A DNA stretch of 64,000 nt from JAFDZW01 sp964404255 (GTDB lineage: Bacteria; Bacteroidota; Ignavibacteria; Palsa-1295), in contig CAYOJJ010000014.1 of the NCBI GenBank assembly GCA_964404255.1, positions 39,987 through 103,986 of the forward strand, in the 5' to 3' direction. Each line of letters begins with the position of its first letter. Position 1 is the stretch's first letter. The translations under genes were made by a program, and so were the position numbers. Shown here piece by piece: positions 18,091-27,824 of this stretch. Under the pieces are notes generated by a model. That model was given only the letters and a program-made list of their open reading frames with translations, was not told the DNA's origin and searched no databases.

Positions 18091-20627
18091 TCGTACGCTT
18101 TATACTCGGCGTTGTCTTTTTGGTAGTGCTTATTGCCGGCGGTTCGTTACTGCTTGGCAAACTTTCGATTTCAAATTCGCTTCCCGATCTCGAAGGTACG
18201 GAAGAAGTTGCTTTCCTTAAGCATCCGGTGCAGATCTACCGCGATAGTTTTGACCTCTCCCATATTTATGCAGAAACCGATAATGATGCTTACTATGCCT
18301 TAGGGTACGTCCATGCACAGGAGCGCCTCTTCCAGATGGATATGGTCCGCCGTATCGGCAACGGCACTCTATCCGAAGTGATCGGTGAACAAGGGGTTTT
18401 GATCGACCGATGGGCTCGAACTATCGGCTTCAACCGTATTGCTTCCTGGATGTGGAATGCTGCTTCCCAACAAACACGAGCCTACCTCGCTGCCTATACT
18501 AACGGAGTGAACGATTACATTCAGAATCACCGTGGCAGGTTCGGGTTCGAGTTTGATGGTCTCTCTTACGAACCACAGTTTTGGAAACCGACCGATTGTA
18601 TGGTGATCGGCAGATTGATGTCGTGGGAAATGAATTTCTCGTTCTGGAACGATGCAGCCTTTGCCGATCTGGCCGAACATCTCGACGCTGCCCATTTGGG
18701 ATCATTATATCCCGGCTATCCGGCTAATGGCCCGACGGTTCTGGAAAGAAATACGCCAACTCCAATAACGCATGATTCGCTTGCTCCGGCAATAAAGAAC
18801 GAACATCATTCGATAGGCGCCATAGACCCCGTTATGGAATTGCTTCATAGTGAGTTTGGCAATTTATTACTTCCTCCAAGTGCCGGAGGTGGATCAAATA
18901 CGGTGGCTCTTGCAAAAGAAAAAACAGTAACCAAGTCTTCGATGCTTGAAAATGATATGCACCTTGCTATCGGAGCACCGGCGCGATGGTATGCTACTCA
19001 TTTACATTCGAATCAGGGCCTCAATGTTGCAGGATTTACCGTTCCGGGACTGCCACTTATTCTTAGCGGACGGAATAACGATCTGAGTTGGGGAATTACT
19101 AACGGCATGATCGATGAATCGGATTATTTTCAACTCGAACTCGATTCCAACGGCACCCTCTATCATACCCCAACAGGTACAAAACCGGTTATATACCGAG
19201 ACGAGATTATTTCTATTAAAACCGGAAATCCCGATGCTCCTTTCCGTCTCGATACCATTAGGGTAGCTACGACCGATTATGGTGTTATTCTCAATGGCCT
19301 GCCGACATTCAAGCTGGCAAAAATGTTCACCGGTACCCCTGCTACAGCAATACTCGATGGTCTTGCTACCTCTGGGAAAGCCGTCAGCATCCAATGGAAT
19401 GGCTTCTTTGCCTTGAATGATGAATTAGGAGCTTTTTTTAAATTACACCGTGCGGCAAGTATCTCCGAAGCATCGAAGGATCTGAAAGACTTCACTACTC
19501 CCTGCCTTAATTTCTCGATCGCTTCTGCAAAAACGGGCGAGATCGGTTTCCGGCAGATCGGCCGCATACCAATTCGGCAAGGCAATGAAGAACGCCTGCT
19601 GTTGCCGAGAATTGCAACTCACTACGAAGACCAGTGGCAGGGCTTTACCGATCTGCAATCTATCTCCTCCGCTGAATCTCCTGCTTCCGGATACTATGTT
19701 TCTTCTAATAATCCGGCTCTCCCCTATCGCAACCCACCTCAGGGAGAAAATTGGGAGCCTTCGGAGCGGGCAGAACGCTTAAACCAACTGGTCGCCTCGA
19801 AGAAAAAGATCTCTCAAGAGGATATACAATTATTTATAACCGATGTAGCGAGTCCGCTGGAATATAACGAGCTGCGTCCTTCCATCCTGCGTTGCTACCC
19901 TCATTCGGTTGTCGATACTGCCACAAAGATCGATATTTCGACAAAAAGTGCGCTGGAATACCTTGAACAATGGGATGGTGTTCAGGATAGTAACGATATT
20001 AGTACTACGATCCTCAATGTGTATCTCGCCCGGCTTATAGTAAATACCTTTTGGGATGAGCTTGGAGATAAACTGCTGAATGAGTTTTGCTATGTGAATA
20101 ATGTACCGGTCCGTACTATTTCCAGATTACTGAACGATTCAACAAATGTATGGTGGGACGATATCCGCTCCCCACAGATCGAACATCGCGATGAGATTGT
20201 TAAACGGGCTTTCGAACAATCGATAGCCTGGCTCAAGCGTCGGTTCGGCCCGGATGTCAGAACCTGGAATTGGGGGAAGCTCCATTCACTAACGTATGAG
20301 CACGGCGCTTCGAAAGCATCATCGCTTGTCGCCGCTTTAGCTAATGTCTCGTTCGGCCGTGCACCGGGAAGCCTTTCAACCGTTTCGCAGGCAAGCTATT
20401 CGTTCTGGGATCCGTTCAAAGAGCGGGTAGGTGTTTCTATGAGGATGATCGCCGATATGAGCAGTTCTTCGCTTTGGGTAGTATTGCCGACCGGAAATGC
20501 CGGTAATATCTTTAGCCCTAACTATAGAGATATGCTGCCCCTGTTCCGCTCAGGTAACCTTATAGAGTTGCCGATGAAAGGTATCCTCCCGACATGGAAA
20601 AAACTGGAGCTTAAGAAAAGAAGCTAA
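18087..20627 (+). CDS. Penicillin acylase family (Ntn) hydrolase
   Basis: An 846-aa protein with an N-terminal transmembrane anchor or signal (MIVRFILGVVFLVVLIAG). The alpha region has ALGYVHAQERLFQMDMVRR. The autocatalytic cleavage site and nucleophile Ser lie at about residue 270 in SAGGGSNTVAL, followed by LENDMHLAIGAPARWY of the beta chain. The family hydrolyses amides such as N-acyl-homoserine lactones, beta-lactam side chains or acyl peptides; the substrate is not predictable here. It is active after self-processing in the periplasm. Starts by 4-bp overlap with rnhA. Confidence 0.9.
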   Translation: MIVRFILGVVFLVVLIAGGSLLLGKLSISNSLPDLEGTEEVAFLKHPVQIYRDSFDLSHIYAETDNDAYYALGYVHAQERLFQMDMVRRIGNGTLSEVIGEQGVLIDRWARTIGFNRIASWMWNAASQQTRAYLAAYTNGVNDYIQNHRGRFGFEFDGLSYEPQFWKPTDCMVIGRLMSWEMNFSFWNDAAFADLAEHLDAAHLGSLYPGYPANGPTVLERNTPTPITHDSLAPAIKNEHHSIGAIDPVMELLHSEFGNLLLPPSAGGGSNTVALAKEKTVTKSSMLENDMHLAIGAPARWYATHLHSNQGLNVAGFTVPGLPLILSGRNNDLSWGITNGMIDESDYFQLELDSNGTLYHTPTGTKPVIYRDEIISIKTGNPDAPFRLDTIRVATTDYGVILNGLPTFKLAKMFTGTPATAILDGLATSGKAVSIQWNGFFALNDELGAFFKLHRAASISEASKDLKDFTTPCLNFSIASAKTGEIGFRQIGRIPIRQGNEERLLLPRIATHYEDQWQGFTDLQSISSAESPASGYYVSSNNPALPYRNPPQGENWEPSERAERLNQLVASKKKISQEDIQLFITDVASPLEYNELRPSILRCYPHSVVDTATKIDISTKSALEYLEQWDGVQDSNDISTTILNVYLARLIVNTFWDELGDKLLNEFCYVNNVPVRTISRLLNDSTNVWWDDIRSPQIEHRDEIVKRAFEQSIAWLKRRFGPDVRTWNWGKLHSLTYEHGASKASSLVAALANVSFGRAPGSLSTVSQASYSFWDPFKERVGVSMRMIADMSSSSLWVVLPTGNAGNIFSPNYRDMLPLFRSGNLIELPMKGILPTWKKLELKKRS

Positions 20628-20678
20628 GCCCTCCTTCCGATACAGGAATAGTCTTTAGCAGGGCCTTGTTTGCCATTT

Positions 20679-21032
20679 ATGCGTAAATATATTTCCCTTT
20701 GTGCGATCGCTATAGCAATAATTATTACAGCGATCTCCCTTAATAGTTGTTCCGAAAAAAGCCAGGCGAAAGAAGCCCGGGCAACGATCTCCGTGCCAAC
20801 CGCAAAATGCGCGACCTGCAAAAAAACGATCGAAACAGCTCTCAAGAACACTCCCGGTGTTGAGAATGCTTCTGTAAGCTCGCAGGCCCCGAAAACGGTA
20901 TCGGTCGTCTACGATTCGACAAAGATTACTGAAGCAGGGATTTGTAAAGCCATCTCACTTGCAGGTTACACTGCTAATAACGTCCCGCGTGATGACGCCG
21001 CTTATCAAAAACTTGACGATTGCTGTAAATAA
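20679..21032 (+). CDS. Lipoprotein with heavy-metal-associated (HMA) domain
   Basis: A 117-aa protein from the ATG at 20679 (a TTG three codons upstream is less likely). A lipoprotein signal has the lipobox LNSC at Cys24. An HMA fold follows, with the metal-binding pair in TAKCATCKK and a C-terminal DDCCK. It is probably a periplasmic or outer-membrane-anchored copper or zinc binding protein. No metal ATPase is adjacent. Confidence 0.78.
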   Translation: MRKYISLCAIAIAIIITAISLNSCSEKSQAKEARATISVPTAKCATCKKTIETALKNTPGVENASVSSQAPKTVSVVYDSTKITEAGICKAISLAGYTANNVPRDDAAYQKLDDCCK

Positions 21033-21053
21033 GTAGTATATCCTACCTGCTCT

Positions 21054-21731
21054 GTGCGAATCGATATTATTTCTGCCGTTCCCCAGCTCTTACAAAGCCC
21101 TTTGGGTGAGAGCATTATTAAACGTGCCCGCGAACGCAATATTGTTGAGATCGTTGTGCACGATCTTCGCGAATATGGGCTCGGTAAATATCATCAAATA
21201 GACGATGAACCGTTCGGCGGGGGTGCCGGTATGGTGCTTCGCGTCGAGCCGGTTTTTACCCTCATTCGAAAACTTCAGTACGAGCGCACCTACGATGAAA
21301 TAATATTTATGACTCCTGATGGAGAGCAATTTTCCCAGGAAACAGCCAATCAGCTTTCCCTTAAAGACAACCTGCTTATTCTCTGTGGGCGTTATAAAGG
21401 GATCGATGAGCGGATCCGCCAGGCATTGATTACCAAAGAGCTTTCTATTGGCGATTACGTGGTAACCGGTGGTGAATTACCCGCCGCGATCGTTGTCGAT
21501 GCCGTTGTACGGTTACTTCCCGGCGCGATCAACGATAGTGAAAGCGCTATGCTCGATTCGTTTCAAACTGGTATTCTCGATGCTCCGCTTTACACCCGGC
21601 CGGCTGAGTTTGAGGGTATGAAAGTACCGGAGATTTTACAAAGCGGCGACCATGCAAAGATCGCCGCCTGGCGCAGCGAACAGGCACTCGAGCGAACCCG
21701 CGAACGCCGTCCCGATCTCTTAGGCTCCTAA
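21054..21731 (+). CDS. trmD: tRNA (guanine-N1-)-methyltransferase
   Basis: Methylates G37 of tRNAs next to the anticodon, preventing +1 frameshifts. It is 225 aa from a GTG start. The SPOUT knot motifs LILCGRYKGIDERI and SIGDYVVTGGELPA are present, as are FGGGAGMV and ILDAPLYTRPAEF. The usual partners rpsP, rimM and rplS are absent on both sides; instead it lies between an HMA lipoprotein and a membrane glycosyltransferase. Confidence 0.97.
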   Translation: MRIDIISAVPQLLQSPLGESIIKRARERNIVEIVVHDLREYGLGKYHQIDDEPFGGGAGMVLRVEPVFTLIRKLQYERTYDEIIFMTPDGEQFSQETANQLSLKDNLLILCGRYKGIDERIRQALITKELSIGDYVVTGGELPAAIVVDAVVRLLPGAINDSESAMLDSFQTGILDAPLYTRPAEFEGMKVPEILQSGDHAKIAAWRSEQALERTRERRPDLLGS

Positions 21732-21735
21732 GACC

Positions 21736-23262
21736 ATGCGGCGTCTTACCCCCCTCCTGCTTCTCACCTTCATTCTCCGAATAGCACTCGCCTTCCGCTC
21801 CGATGCGAATATCGGTACGAAAGGGTTTAACGATGATTCATTCTATATTCATACTATTGCCAACCATTTGGGTAATGGAGAAGGAATGACTATCGACGGA
21901 AAGCACGTGACGAACGGATTGCAGCCGCTTGTTGCTCTGCTCTATGCTCCGTGTTATTCAATCTCAGCGCCGGATAGATGGCTCGGTCTTCGATTGACAT
22001 TTATTATTACTGCGCTCATAGATTGCTGTTCGGTAACCATACTATATTTTCTCCTTAAAAAACATTTTGTTGGTACTAAGCGAGGAATACTTTCTCCCGC
22101 CTTCATAGGCTGCCTGAGTTTTATCTTTCTCAACCCTATTATCAGTCAAACTACTAATGGGATGGAAACGGGATTAGTAGTATTCCTTCTGCTGCTTTCC
22201 CTCTATTACTATGGTCTGACCCTTGAAAGTACTTTACCCCCCACAAAGCTTTCTGTATTTCTTGGTGTAACGCTTGGCTTATTAGTGCTCGCGCGTATAG
22301 ATACGGTACTCTTAATAGTGCTACTGTTTGCCTATGAATGCTACCGGCAGAAATCATTCAAAGGGCCGCTGATCTTCGGTTCTATTGCTTTTTTGATAAG
22401 TCTTCCCTGGTGGCTATACAATTATGTGTACTTCGGTAGTTTATTACCTACCAGTGGTGCCTCAGAGATGCTTGGCGGGCCTTCGCTTTCAGAAAATATT
22501 ATTCGTCTCGGTATTACTCTTTCAGATATTTCGATCTTTATTGCTTCGTTACGATTCGATACTATTTCGGACATACTAAAAGTATTGTGGGTTGCGATAG
22601 GATATGCAATAGGAATGTGGATCTGGATAAAACGCAAGTCCACTCTTGCCACTATCGCAAGGCCGATGCAGATCATTATATCTTTACTGCTTTGCTTCGG
22701 TGCGCTTCTTGCCCTTTGGTATTGCGCCTTCTTTCATGCCTCTTATTTCCTGCCCCGATACCTTATGCCACTGCGAATAGGCTTGCTGCTGTATTATGCT
22801 TATTTGTTACCGGTACTTTGGAAAGAAGCAAAGAAGCAATGGCAAATTGTATTTAGTGCAGGCATAGTATTCGCGTTGGTCTTCAACCTAAGTCTTTATG
22901 CAAATACTTTCTTTTTACCGAAAGCGAATGAGTTATATCAAACGGGTCTTTGGGCAAAGCAGCATCCAGCCGAGGTAATTGGAATGCAGCAATCCGGGGT
23001 AGCAGGTTTTGTTACCGATAATGTCGTGAATCTCGATGGGAAAGTTAATGCTGAAGTTCTTGCCGCTATGAAAAAACAAAAGCGCGGAGCTTATATAGCA
23101 TCCGCGCCCATTACGATCTTAGCCGATTGGAAAGAGTTTGCAGAAGTCTTAAGAGCCGAAGCCAAAGCAGCCGGAGCCGATTTCAAACCGATCGATTCTA
23201 TCGGCCTCGTAACGATCTATAAACGAACAGCCCTTACCACCCCAGCAGCCAGCCAAAAATAA
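21736..23262 (+). CDS. GT-C-type membrane glycosyltransferase (GT39-like), paralogue of 5708-7258
   Basis: A 508-aa polytopic membrane protein with about ten helices, starting four bases after the trmD stop. NDDSFYIHTIANHLGNGEG and DGKHVTNGLQPL sit in the first periplasmic loop, matching the acidic motif of GT-C enzymes, and a C-terminal domain has VVNLDGKVNAEVL. It aligns with the 5708 gene through its whole length. The last 29 bp overlap the converging deoxyhypusine-synthase-like gene. Donor and acceptor are unknown. Confidence 0.7.
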   Translation: MRRLTPLLLLTFILRIALAFRSDANIGTKGFNDDSFYIHTIANHLGNGEGMTIDGKHVTNGLQPLVALLYAPCYSISAPDRWLGLRLTFIITALIDCCSVTILYFLLKKHFVGTKRGILSPAFIGCLSFIFLNPIISQTTNGMETGLVVFLLLLSLYYYGLTLESTLPPTKLSVFLGVTLGLLVLARIDTVLLIVLLFAYECYRQKSFKGPLIFGSIAFLISLPWWLYNYVYFGSLLPTSGASEMLGGPSLSENIIRLGITLSDISIFIASLRFDTISDILKVLWVAIGYAIGMWIWIKRKSTLATIARPMQIIISLLLCFGALLALWYCAFFHASYFLPRYLMPLRIGLLLYYAYLLPVLWKEAKKQWQIVFSAGIVFALVFNLSLYANTFFLPKANELYQTGLWAKQHPAEVIGMQQSGVAGFVTDNVVNLDGKVNAEVLAAMKKQKRGAYIASAPITILADWKEFAEVLRAEAKAAGADFKPIDSIGLVTIYKRTALTTPAASQK

Positions 23263-24211
23263 GCGGAGCAACGATCGTTGCATCGCTTTCGACAATAAAC
23301 TTCGGCGTATTGATATCGAGCTTACCCCAGGTTATCTTTTCATTCGGAACAGCGCCGGAATAAGAGCCGTAGCTCGTTGTGGAATCCGAGATCTGGCAGA
23401 AGTAGCTCCAGAACGGAACGTCATGCCACTCAAGGTCCTGATACATCATCGGGACTACACAGATCGGGAAATCGCCGGCAATACCCCCACCGATCTGGAA
23501 GAAGCCAACTCCCTTTCCACCGGAATTCTTACGATACCAATCGGCCAGCCACACCATGTATTCAATACCGCTCTTCATGGTTGAAGGCTGCAATTCACCT
23601 TTGATACAATAGGAAGCAAATATATTGCCCATTGTAGAATCTTCCCAGCCCGGAACGATGATCGGCAAATTCTTTTCTGCCGCAGCGATCATCCAGGAAT
23701 GCTCGACCGGGATCTCATAATGCTCTTTCATCACCCCTGAAAGCAGGAGCTTATACATATACTCATGCGGGAAGTAGCGTTCGTCTTTCGCTTGTGCATC
23801 GCTCCAGAGTTTAAAAATATGTTTCTGAATGCGGCGGAAAGCTTCCTCTTCCGGAATACAGGTATCGGTTACGCGGTTAAAACCGCCTTCAAGCAATTCC
23901 CATTCTTCTTTCGGCGAGAGATCGCGATAGTGCGGCACACGTTTATAGTGACTATGGGCCACCAGATTCATAATATCTTCTTCGAGATTCGCGCCGGTGC
24001 AACTGATAATAGCGATCTTATCCTGGCGGATCATTTCGGCAAGTGAAATACCGAGCTCGGCCGTGCTCATAGCGCCGGCAAGTGAAACGAGCATCTTGCC
24101 GCCTTCGAGTAAATGAGTTTCATAACCTTTGGCCGCATCAACCAATGCAGCGGCATTAAAATGACGGTAGTGGTGCTCGATAAATTGAGAAATAGGTCCG
24201 CGAGTGGGCAT
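23234..24211 (-). CDS. Deoxyhypusine synthase-like protein (bacterial DHS family)
   Basis: A 325-aa NAD-dependent Rossmann-fold enzyme. It has SLAGAMSTAELG and ISCTGANLEED near the N-terminus, PIIVPGWEDSTMGN in the middle, and the catalytic lysine region KITWGKL near the end, corresponding to the Lys of eukaryotic DHS (EAVSWGKI). Bacteria lack eIF5A, so bacterial members are thought to transfer an aminobutyl group from spermidine to another amine, for example to make homospermidine. The EF-P in this window lacks a Lys at its tip and is an unlikely substrate. Convergent overlap with the GT-C gene. Confidence 0.9.
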   Translation of the reverse strand: MPTRGPISQFIEHHYRHFNAAALVDAAKGYETHLLEGGKMLVSLAGAMSTAELGISLAEMIRQDKIAIISCTGANLEEDIMNLVAHSHYKRVPHYRDLSPKEEWELLEGGFNRVTDTCIPEEEAFRRIQKHIFKLWSDAQAKDERYFPHEYMYKLLLSGVMKEHYEIPVEHSWMIAAAEKNLPIIVPGWEDSTMGNIFASYCIKGELQPSTMKSGIEYMVWLADWYRKNSGGKGVGFFQIGGGIAGDFPICVVPMMYQDLEWHDVPFWSYFCQISDSTTSYGSYSGAVPNEKITWGKLDINTPKFIVESDATIVAPLIFGWLLGW

Positions 24212-24279
24212 AGGTAAAACGATTAATTAGGTGTGCGAAAACACCAAGGATGCGGGAGGGTTCCTGAGGACGAATTACC

Positions 24280-24744
24280 TTATTTTTTCTTGAATTCCTG
24301 GATAATATCTTTAACAAGATTTATTCCTTTTACAACGGTTGTCAGAATACCGCTCGTTGTTGCTCGGGCTGCCTGAATAGGCTTTTCGATCGTATCGACG
24401 ACTTCCCCTTTGATACGCTCGACATCCTCGATAACGCCGTGTGCAACATCGAGTACGTCGTCAACCGTCTCATAAATAGCATCGACTCTTGGTGCCAGTC
24501 CCTCGGTCATATCCGATAGTCGCTGAGCAACATCCGAAATAGAATCGACGACCGGGATAGCATGATTCTTAAAGGAAGTAACGTCAGCAGCAATCTGATC
24601 GATGTCTTTTTTGACATCCGTAAGGATCAGTTCGGTATGCTGCAACATCGAAGAAACTTCATTGAGCGATCTGGCTGCCCGGATAAGGAACCAGGTAAAA
24701 GCCAATAAGGCGATCGATGCGGCACTATATAAGACTATCTCCAT
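24280..24744 (-). CDS. DUF948-type membrane protein with coiled coil
   Basis: A 154-aa protein. One N-terminal transmembrane helix (about residues 4-22) is followed by a long amphipathic, mostly helical region rich in V/D/I heptads, ending in a basic KKK tail. This is the build of DUF948 family envelope proteins. It lies 22 bp downstream of a YtxH-like gene, the pairing usually seen in other bacteria. The function is unknown, possibly a general stress-related envelope protein. Confidence 0.72.
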   Translation of the reverse strand: MEIVLYSAASIALLAFTWFLIRAARSLNEVSSMLQHTELILTDVKKDIDQIAADVTSFKNHAIPVVDSISDVAQRLSDMTEGLAPRVDAIYETVDDVLDVAHGVIEDVERIKGEVVDTIEKPIQAARATTSGILTTVVKGINLVKDIIQEFKKK

Positions 24745-24766
24745 ACGGGTACAACAGTAAAAGTGA

Positions 24767-25102
24767 TTACTGCGGATTTATGCGAGACTTCGCATCATTA
24801 ATGATACGATCGGCCTCTTCTATCAATTGTTCGGCGCGCTCGTAAGCGGCATGAAGCGTTTCATCTACCACTTCCTCCTGGTGATGGAGCAGATCTTCTC
24901 CGGCCTCTTTCGCCTTCGATAGCAAGGAGGTAAATTTAGAGGAGAGATCGCCGACTTTTGTAGAAATATCCTCGCGGAGCTCTTTCCCCTTCTTTGGAGC
25001 ATAGAGAAGTGCAAAAACGGCGCCAACGGCTGCACCAAACCCCGCTCCGATCAGGAACGATTGAATAGAGCCACCGGAACGATTTGAGTTAGAATCTGAC
25101 AT
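24767..25102 (-). CDS. YtxH-like small membrane protein
   Basis: A 111-aa protein from the ATG at 25102; the frame extends 17 codons further but those residues look like leader. It has a Ser/Asn-rich start, a glycine-rich transmembrane segment (FLIGAGFGAAVGAVFALLYAP) followed by KKGKELRED, then a charged helical tail. This is the YtxH family pattern. Pairs with the DUF948 gene. Confidence 0.75.
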   Translation of the reverse strand: MSDSNSNRSGGSIQSFLIGAGFGAAVGAVFALLYAPKKGKELREDISTKVGDLSSKFTSLLSKAKEAGEDLLHHQEEVVDETLHAAYERAEQLIEEADRIINDAKSRINPQ

Positions 25103-25154
25103 AGGTAAAGTATTATAATTAGGCAACATCCGTAAGGGCTTCATTTGTGCCATA

Positions 25155-25184
25155 AAACAGAACTGGCAGCTAAAAGCCGCCAGT
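25155..25184 (-). terminator. Hairpin terminator after the TonB receptor gene
   Basis: ACTGGC-GGCT and AGCT-GCCAGT arms (25162-25184 on the plus strand), with one internal mismatch, are followed on the minus strand by TTCTGTTTTA. It lies about 30 bp beyond the receptor's stop codon. Confidence 0.55.
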
Positions 25185-25214
25185 CCCTGGGATTACTTCG
25201 ATGTTCATTCACTC

Positions 25215-27734
25215 TCATAAACGAACTTCTAAGCCAATCATGATGGTTCGGGGTAAGCCAAAATGGGTCCCGCCGAAACTTGACTCGAATTTATAGAGGT
25301 ATTTCGTATCGAGAACATTCAACACTGAAGCGGTAAGCTTTGCCGGTATGCCAAGCTGTGGTTTGAAATCATAACCGGCCGAAAGATCAAGTACGAAGTG
25401 CGGGGCTGTCGATTTATCCGGAGAAATGGTAGTACCATCCGGGGAATCTACAGCCAGTGAAAGAAGATCTATTACCTCATCGGAGTAGCCGCGTCTTTTT
25501 AATTCGGCGCGAGAAGCTGCTTCATCAAGACCAACTCCATCCTTTGTAAGATCGAACGGAAGGCCCATATCGAAGCGACCACCGAGAGTACCAAACAAAC
25601 CATTCGGATGAGTATAATTAAGCGTAAAGGAAGCCGTTAATAACTGGTTGTGTTCGGTCGGGAAGGCATCTTCACCACCGAACGGATGAGAATAATTTTC
25701 TCCCTCTTCACCGAGAATAAGCCCGGCTGCAATCGGAGATGAACCATCGTCAGGTTTGAGACCACGAGAAAGACAAGAGCCGACGCTTAAGATACCGGAG
25801 AAGTGATTCCAATCATGGAGCCTCAATTCAATATCACCTCCAAGGACCTGACCTTCTTTCAAATTGACCGGGAAAATTATTCCCGAAGTACCCAGCTCTA
25901 CTTTAACGATAAAATTCTCAATGAATTTTGCATACGCACTCAGGTCGAGATCGAGATTATTATTCAATTTATAGGTACCACCTATCTCAAGAACATGCTC
26001 GCTTTCCGGCATTACTCTGGTCGGAGTAGCTCCTTGTTCGGCTCCCACCAATTGCTTTGCTTCGTCAGAGCTCGAAACAAGAATATTCTCCACCGGAGCC
26101 TGCATCACAACCCGGTTATAAGAACCACGCAGCCAGAAATCATCATTCACTTTATAGGCGACATTCAAGCGAGGAGAAAAGAACGATTGGCTTTCAAAAA
26201 GATCGAACATATCGAATCGCAGGCCCGCATTAATGATCCAATCGGTAAAAGCAATCTGGTCCTGGGCATACGCGGAGAAGCGCGTACCGGTTTTCGATTG
26301 ATCGACAAGGAATGGTTTGCCGCCCTTTGTGAGATCATAGGGCAGGTACCGGTCATCACCATCTTGTGCAGTATCGGATAACGCCGGATTGGTCACGGCA
26401 AAGGTAAAGAACTCACTCAAGGGATAGGACTCCCCTCCGACACCAACTTTGAAAACATTGGGCGCATCGAACCATCTTGTGAGCGCCGAAAACTCTAACT
26501 GTCCGCCAAGTGCCTGATCGACGCGATGGCTTCCGATAAAGAAGTCTTCATTCTCGCTTATGGCTTTTGCAGAATCGGCAGCGGTGAGGATCTGCATCAG
26601 GCCACCACTGGTATTCGTTTGTTCGGCCCGGCGTTTATATCCCAATAAACTGATCGAAGAATTATCACTAAGCCCGATATTCAAGCGGCCACCGAACATA
26701 AAATCGGAGACATCTTCGCGTTGATCCTGCGCAGGTGTTTTATCTAAGCCATTGCTGAGGCCAAAGTTTGCAAGGTTATTCGTAGCGAGTAACTGAAGGC
26801 TTATATTATCGGTAAGGAGAAGATCTGCCTTTGCAAAATAGTTGTGGGTATAGCCATCGGTATGGCTGGGATCGAAACTGCGAATGGGATCTAAATATCT
26901 ATCGGTCTCGGAACCAGCATAAGAGAAAAATAAGCCGGCTTTACTATCGATATTACCGCCAACAGAAAGGCTGCGATCTTTAGTATTCCAGCTTCCTATA
27001 CTTGCCGAGGCATCCGCAAAGAGCGCCCTATCCAATCCGGAACGGGTATTGATATCGACAACGCCGGAAAGTGCTACCCCATACTCGGCATTAAAACCAC
27101 CGCGGATAACATCAGCCGACTTAATAATACCTGCATTAAAAAGCGAGGAGTAAATTCTTGTTTGATTCGTAGTAATCGGAATACCATCGATAACATACTG
27201 CAACTGGGCATCTTCGCCGCGCATGTGCATTCTGCCGTCTTCATCGGGGATAATACCAGGCGTATTGAGTAGGATCGCTTCCATCTTTTTAGGTCCCGAT
27301 GGAGCCGGAAGCTGCGAAATGGATTTAGAAGTATAGGGAGTGGAAATGACGGGCTTCGAAAGCTCTGCTCCGGTAGCCGAGACAATTACTTCGGCACTTA
27401 TCTTGGATGCCAGTTCTACCTTTACAGGAATACTGGAATTGACCGTTATTCGCTGCCGGGAGATCAATGCTCCTTCTTTGCCGAGAAGATCGATGCGGTA
27501 TACACCGAACGCAACATTCCTGATAGTAACCATTCCAGTGGAAGAGGCTTTATATTCTCCAACAACTGATCTGGTTACTCCTTCAACGAGTACTATGTTA
27601 TAGTCTTCATAAAAGGTTGAACCTTCAGGGTTTATTTTAATCTCAAGGGTTCCGAACGATTGCTGTGCTTTTACCGAAGTAACGGCAACAAGCAACAGCA
27701 GAGAATAAATAAGTGCGCGAGCAGCAATTCGCAT
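25215..27734 (-). CDS. TonB-dependent outer-membrane receptor
   Basis: An 839-aa protein with a signal peptide ending in VKAQ. An N-terminal carboxypeptidase-regulatory-like or PEGA-type domain spans about residues 25-115. The plug domain has ISQLPAPSGPKKMEAIL, GRMHMRGEDAQLQYVIDGIP and IRGGFNAEYGVALSGVVDI, and a large beta-barrel ends in MIGLEVRL. It imports a nutrient across the outer membrane using TonB energy; the ligand is unknown. No SusD partner is adjacent, so it is not an obvious polysaccharide-utilisation locus. Confidence 0.92.
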   Translation of the reverse strand: MRIAARALIYSLLLLVAVTSVKAQQSFGTLEIKINPEGSTFYEDYNIVLVEGVTRSVVGEYKASSTGMVTIRNVAFGVYRIDLLGKEGALISRQRITVNSSIPVKVELASKISAEVIVSATGAELSKPVISTPYTSKSISQLPAPSGPKKMEAILLNTPGIIPDEDGRMHMRGEDAQLQYVIDGIPITTNQTRIYSSLFNAGIIKSADVIRGGFNAEYGVALSGVVDINTRSGLDRALFADASASIGSWNTKDRSLSVGGNIDSKAGLFFSYAGSETDRYLDPIRSFDPSHTDGYTHNYFAKADLLLTDNISLQLLATNNLANFGLSNGLDKTPAQDQREDVSDFMFGGRLNIGLSDNSSISLLGYKRRAEQTNTSGGLMQILTAADSAKAISENEDFFIGSHRVDQALGGQLEFSALTRWFDAPNVFKVGVGGESYPLSEFFTFAVTNPALSDTAQDGDDRYLPYDLTKGGKPFLVDQSKTGTRFSAYAQDQIAFTDWIINAGLRFDMFDLFESQSFFSPRLNVAYKVNDDFWLRGSYNRVVMQAPVENILVSSSDEAKQLVGAEQGATPTRVMPESEHVLEIGGTYKLNNNLDLDLSAYAKFIENFIVKVELGTSGIIFPVNLKEGQVLGGDIELRLHDWNHFSGILSVGSCLSRGLKPDDGSSPIAAGLILGEEGENYSHPFGGEDAFPTEHNQLLTASFTLNYTHPNGLFGTLGGRFDMGLPFDLTKDGVGLDEAASRAELKRRGYSDEVIDLLSLAVDSPDGTTISPDKSTAPHFVLDLSAGYDFKPQLGIPAKLTASVLNVLDTKYLYKFESSFGGTHFGLPRTIMIGLEVRL

Positions 27735-27824
27735 GGGGTAAACAACGTAAATTAATTACGGTATTTAACCCGACAATAGAACAAGGAATTGATGAGAATA
27801 TGATGAGAAAACCGGCAGTTCTCG

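Noticed and set aside
25803..26381. 192-aa open frame on the plus strand
   Set aside because: Antisense to the TonB receptor barrel; no ribosome site or domain.
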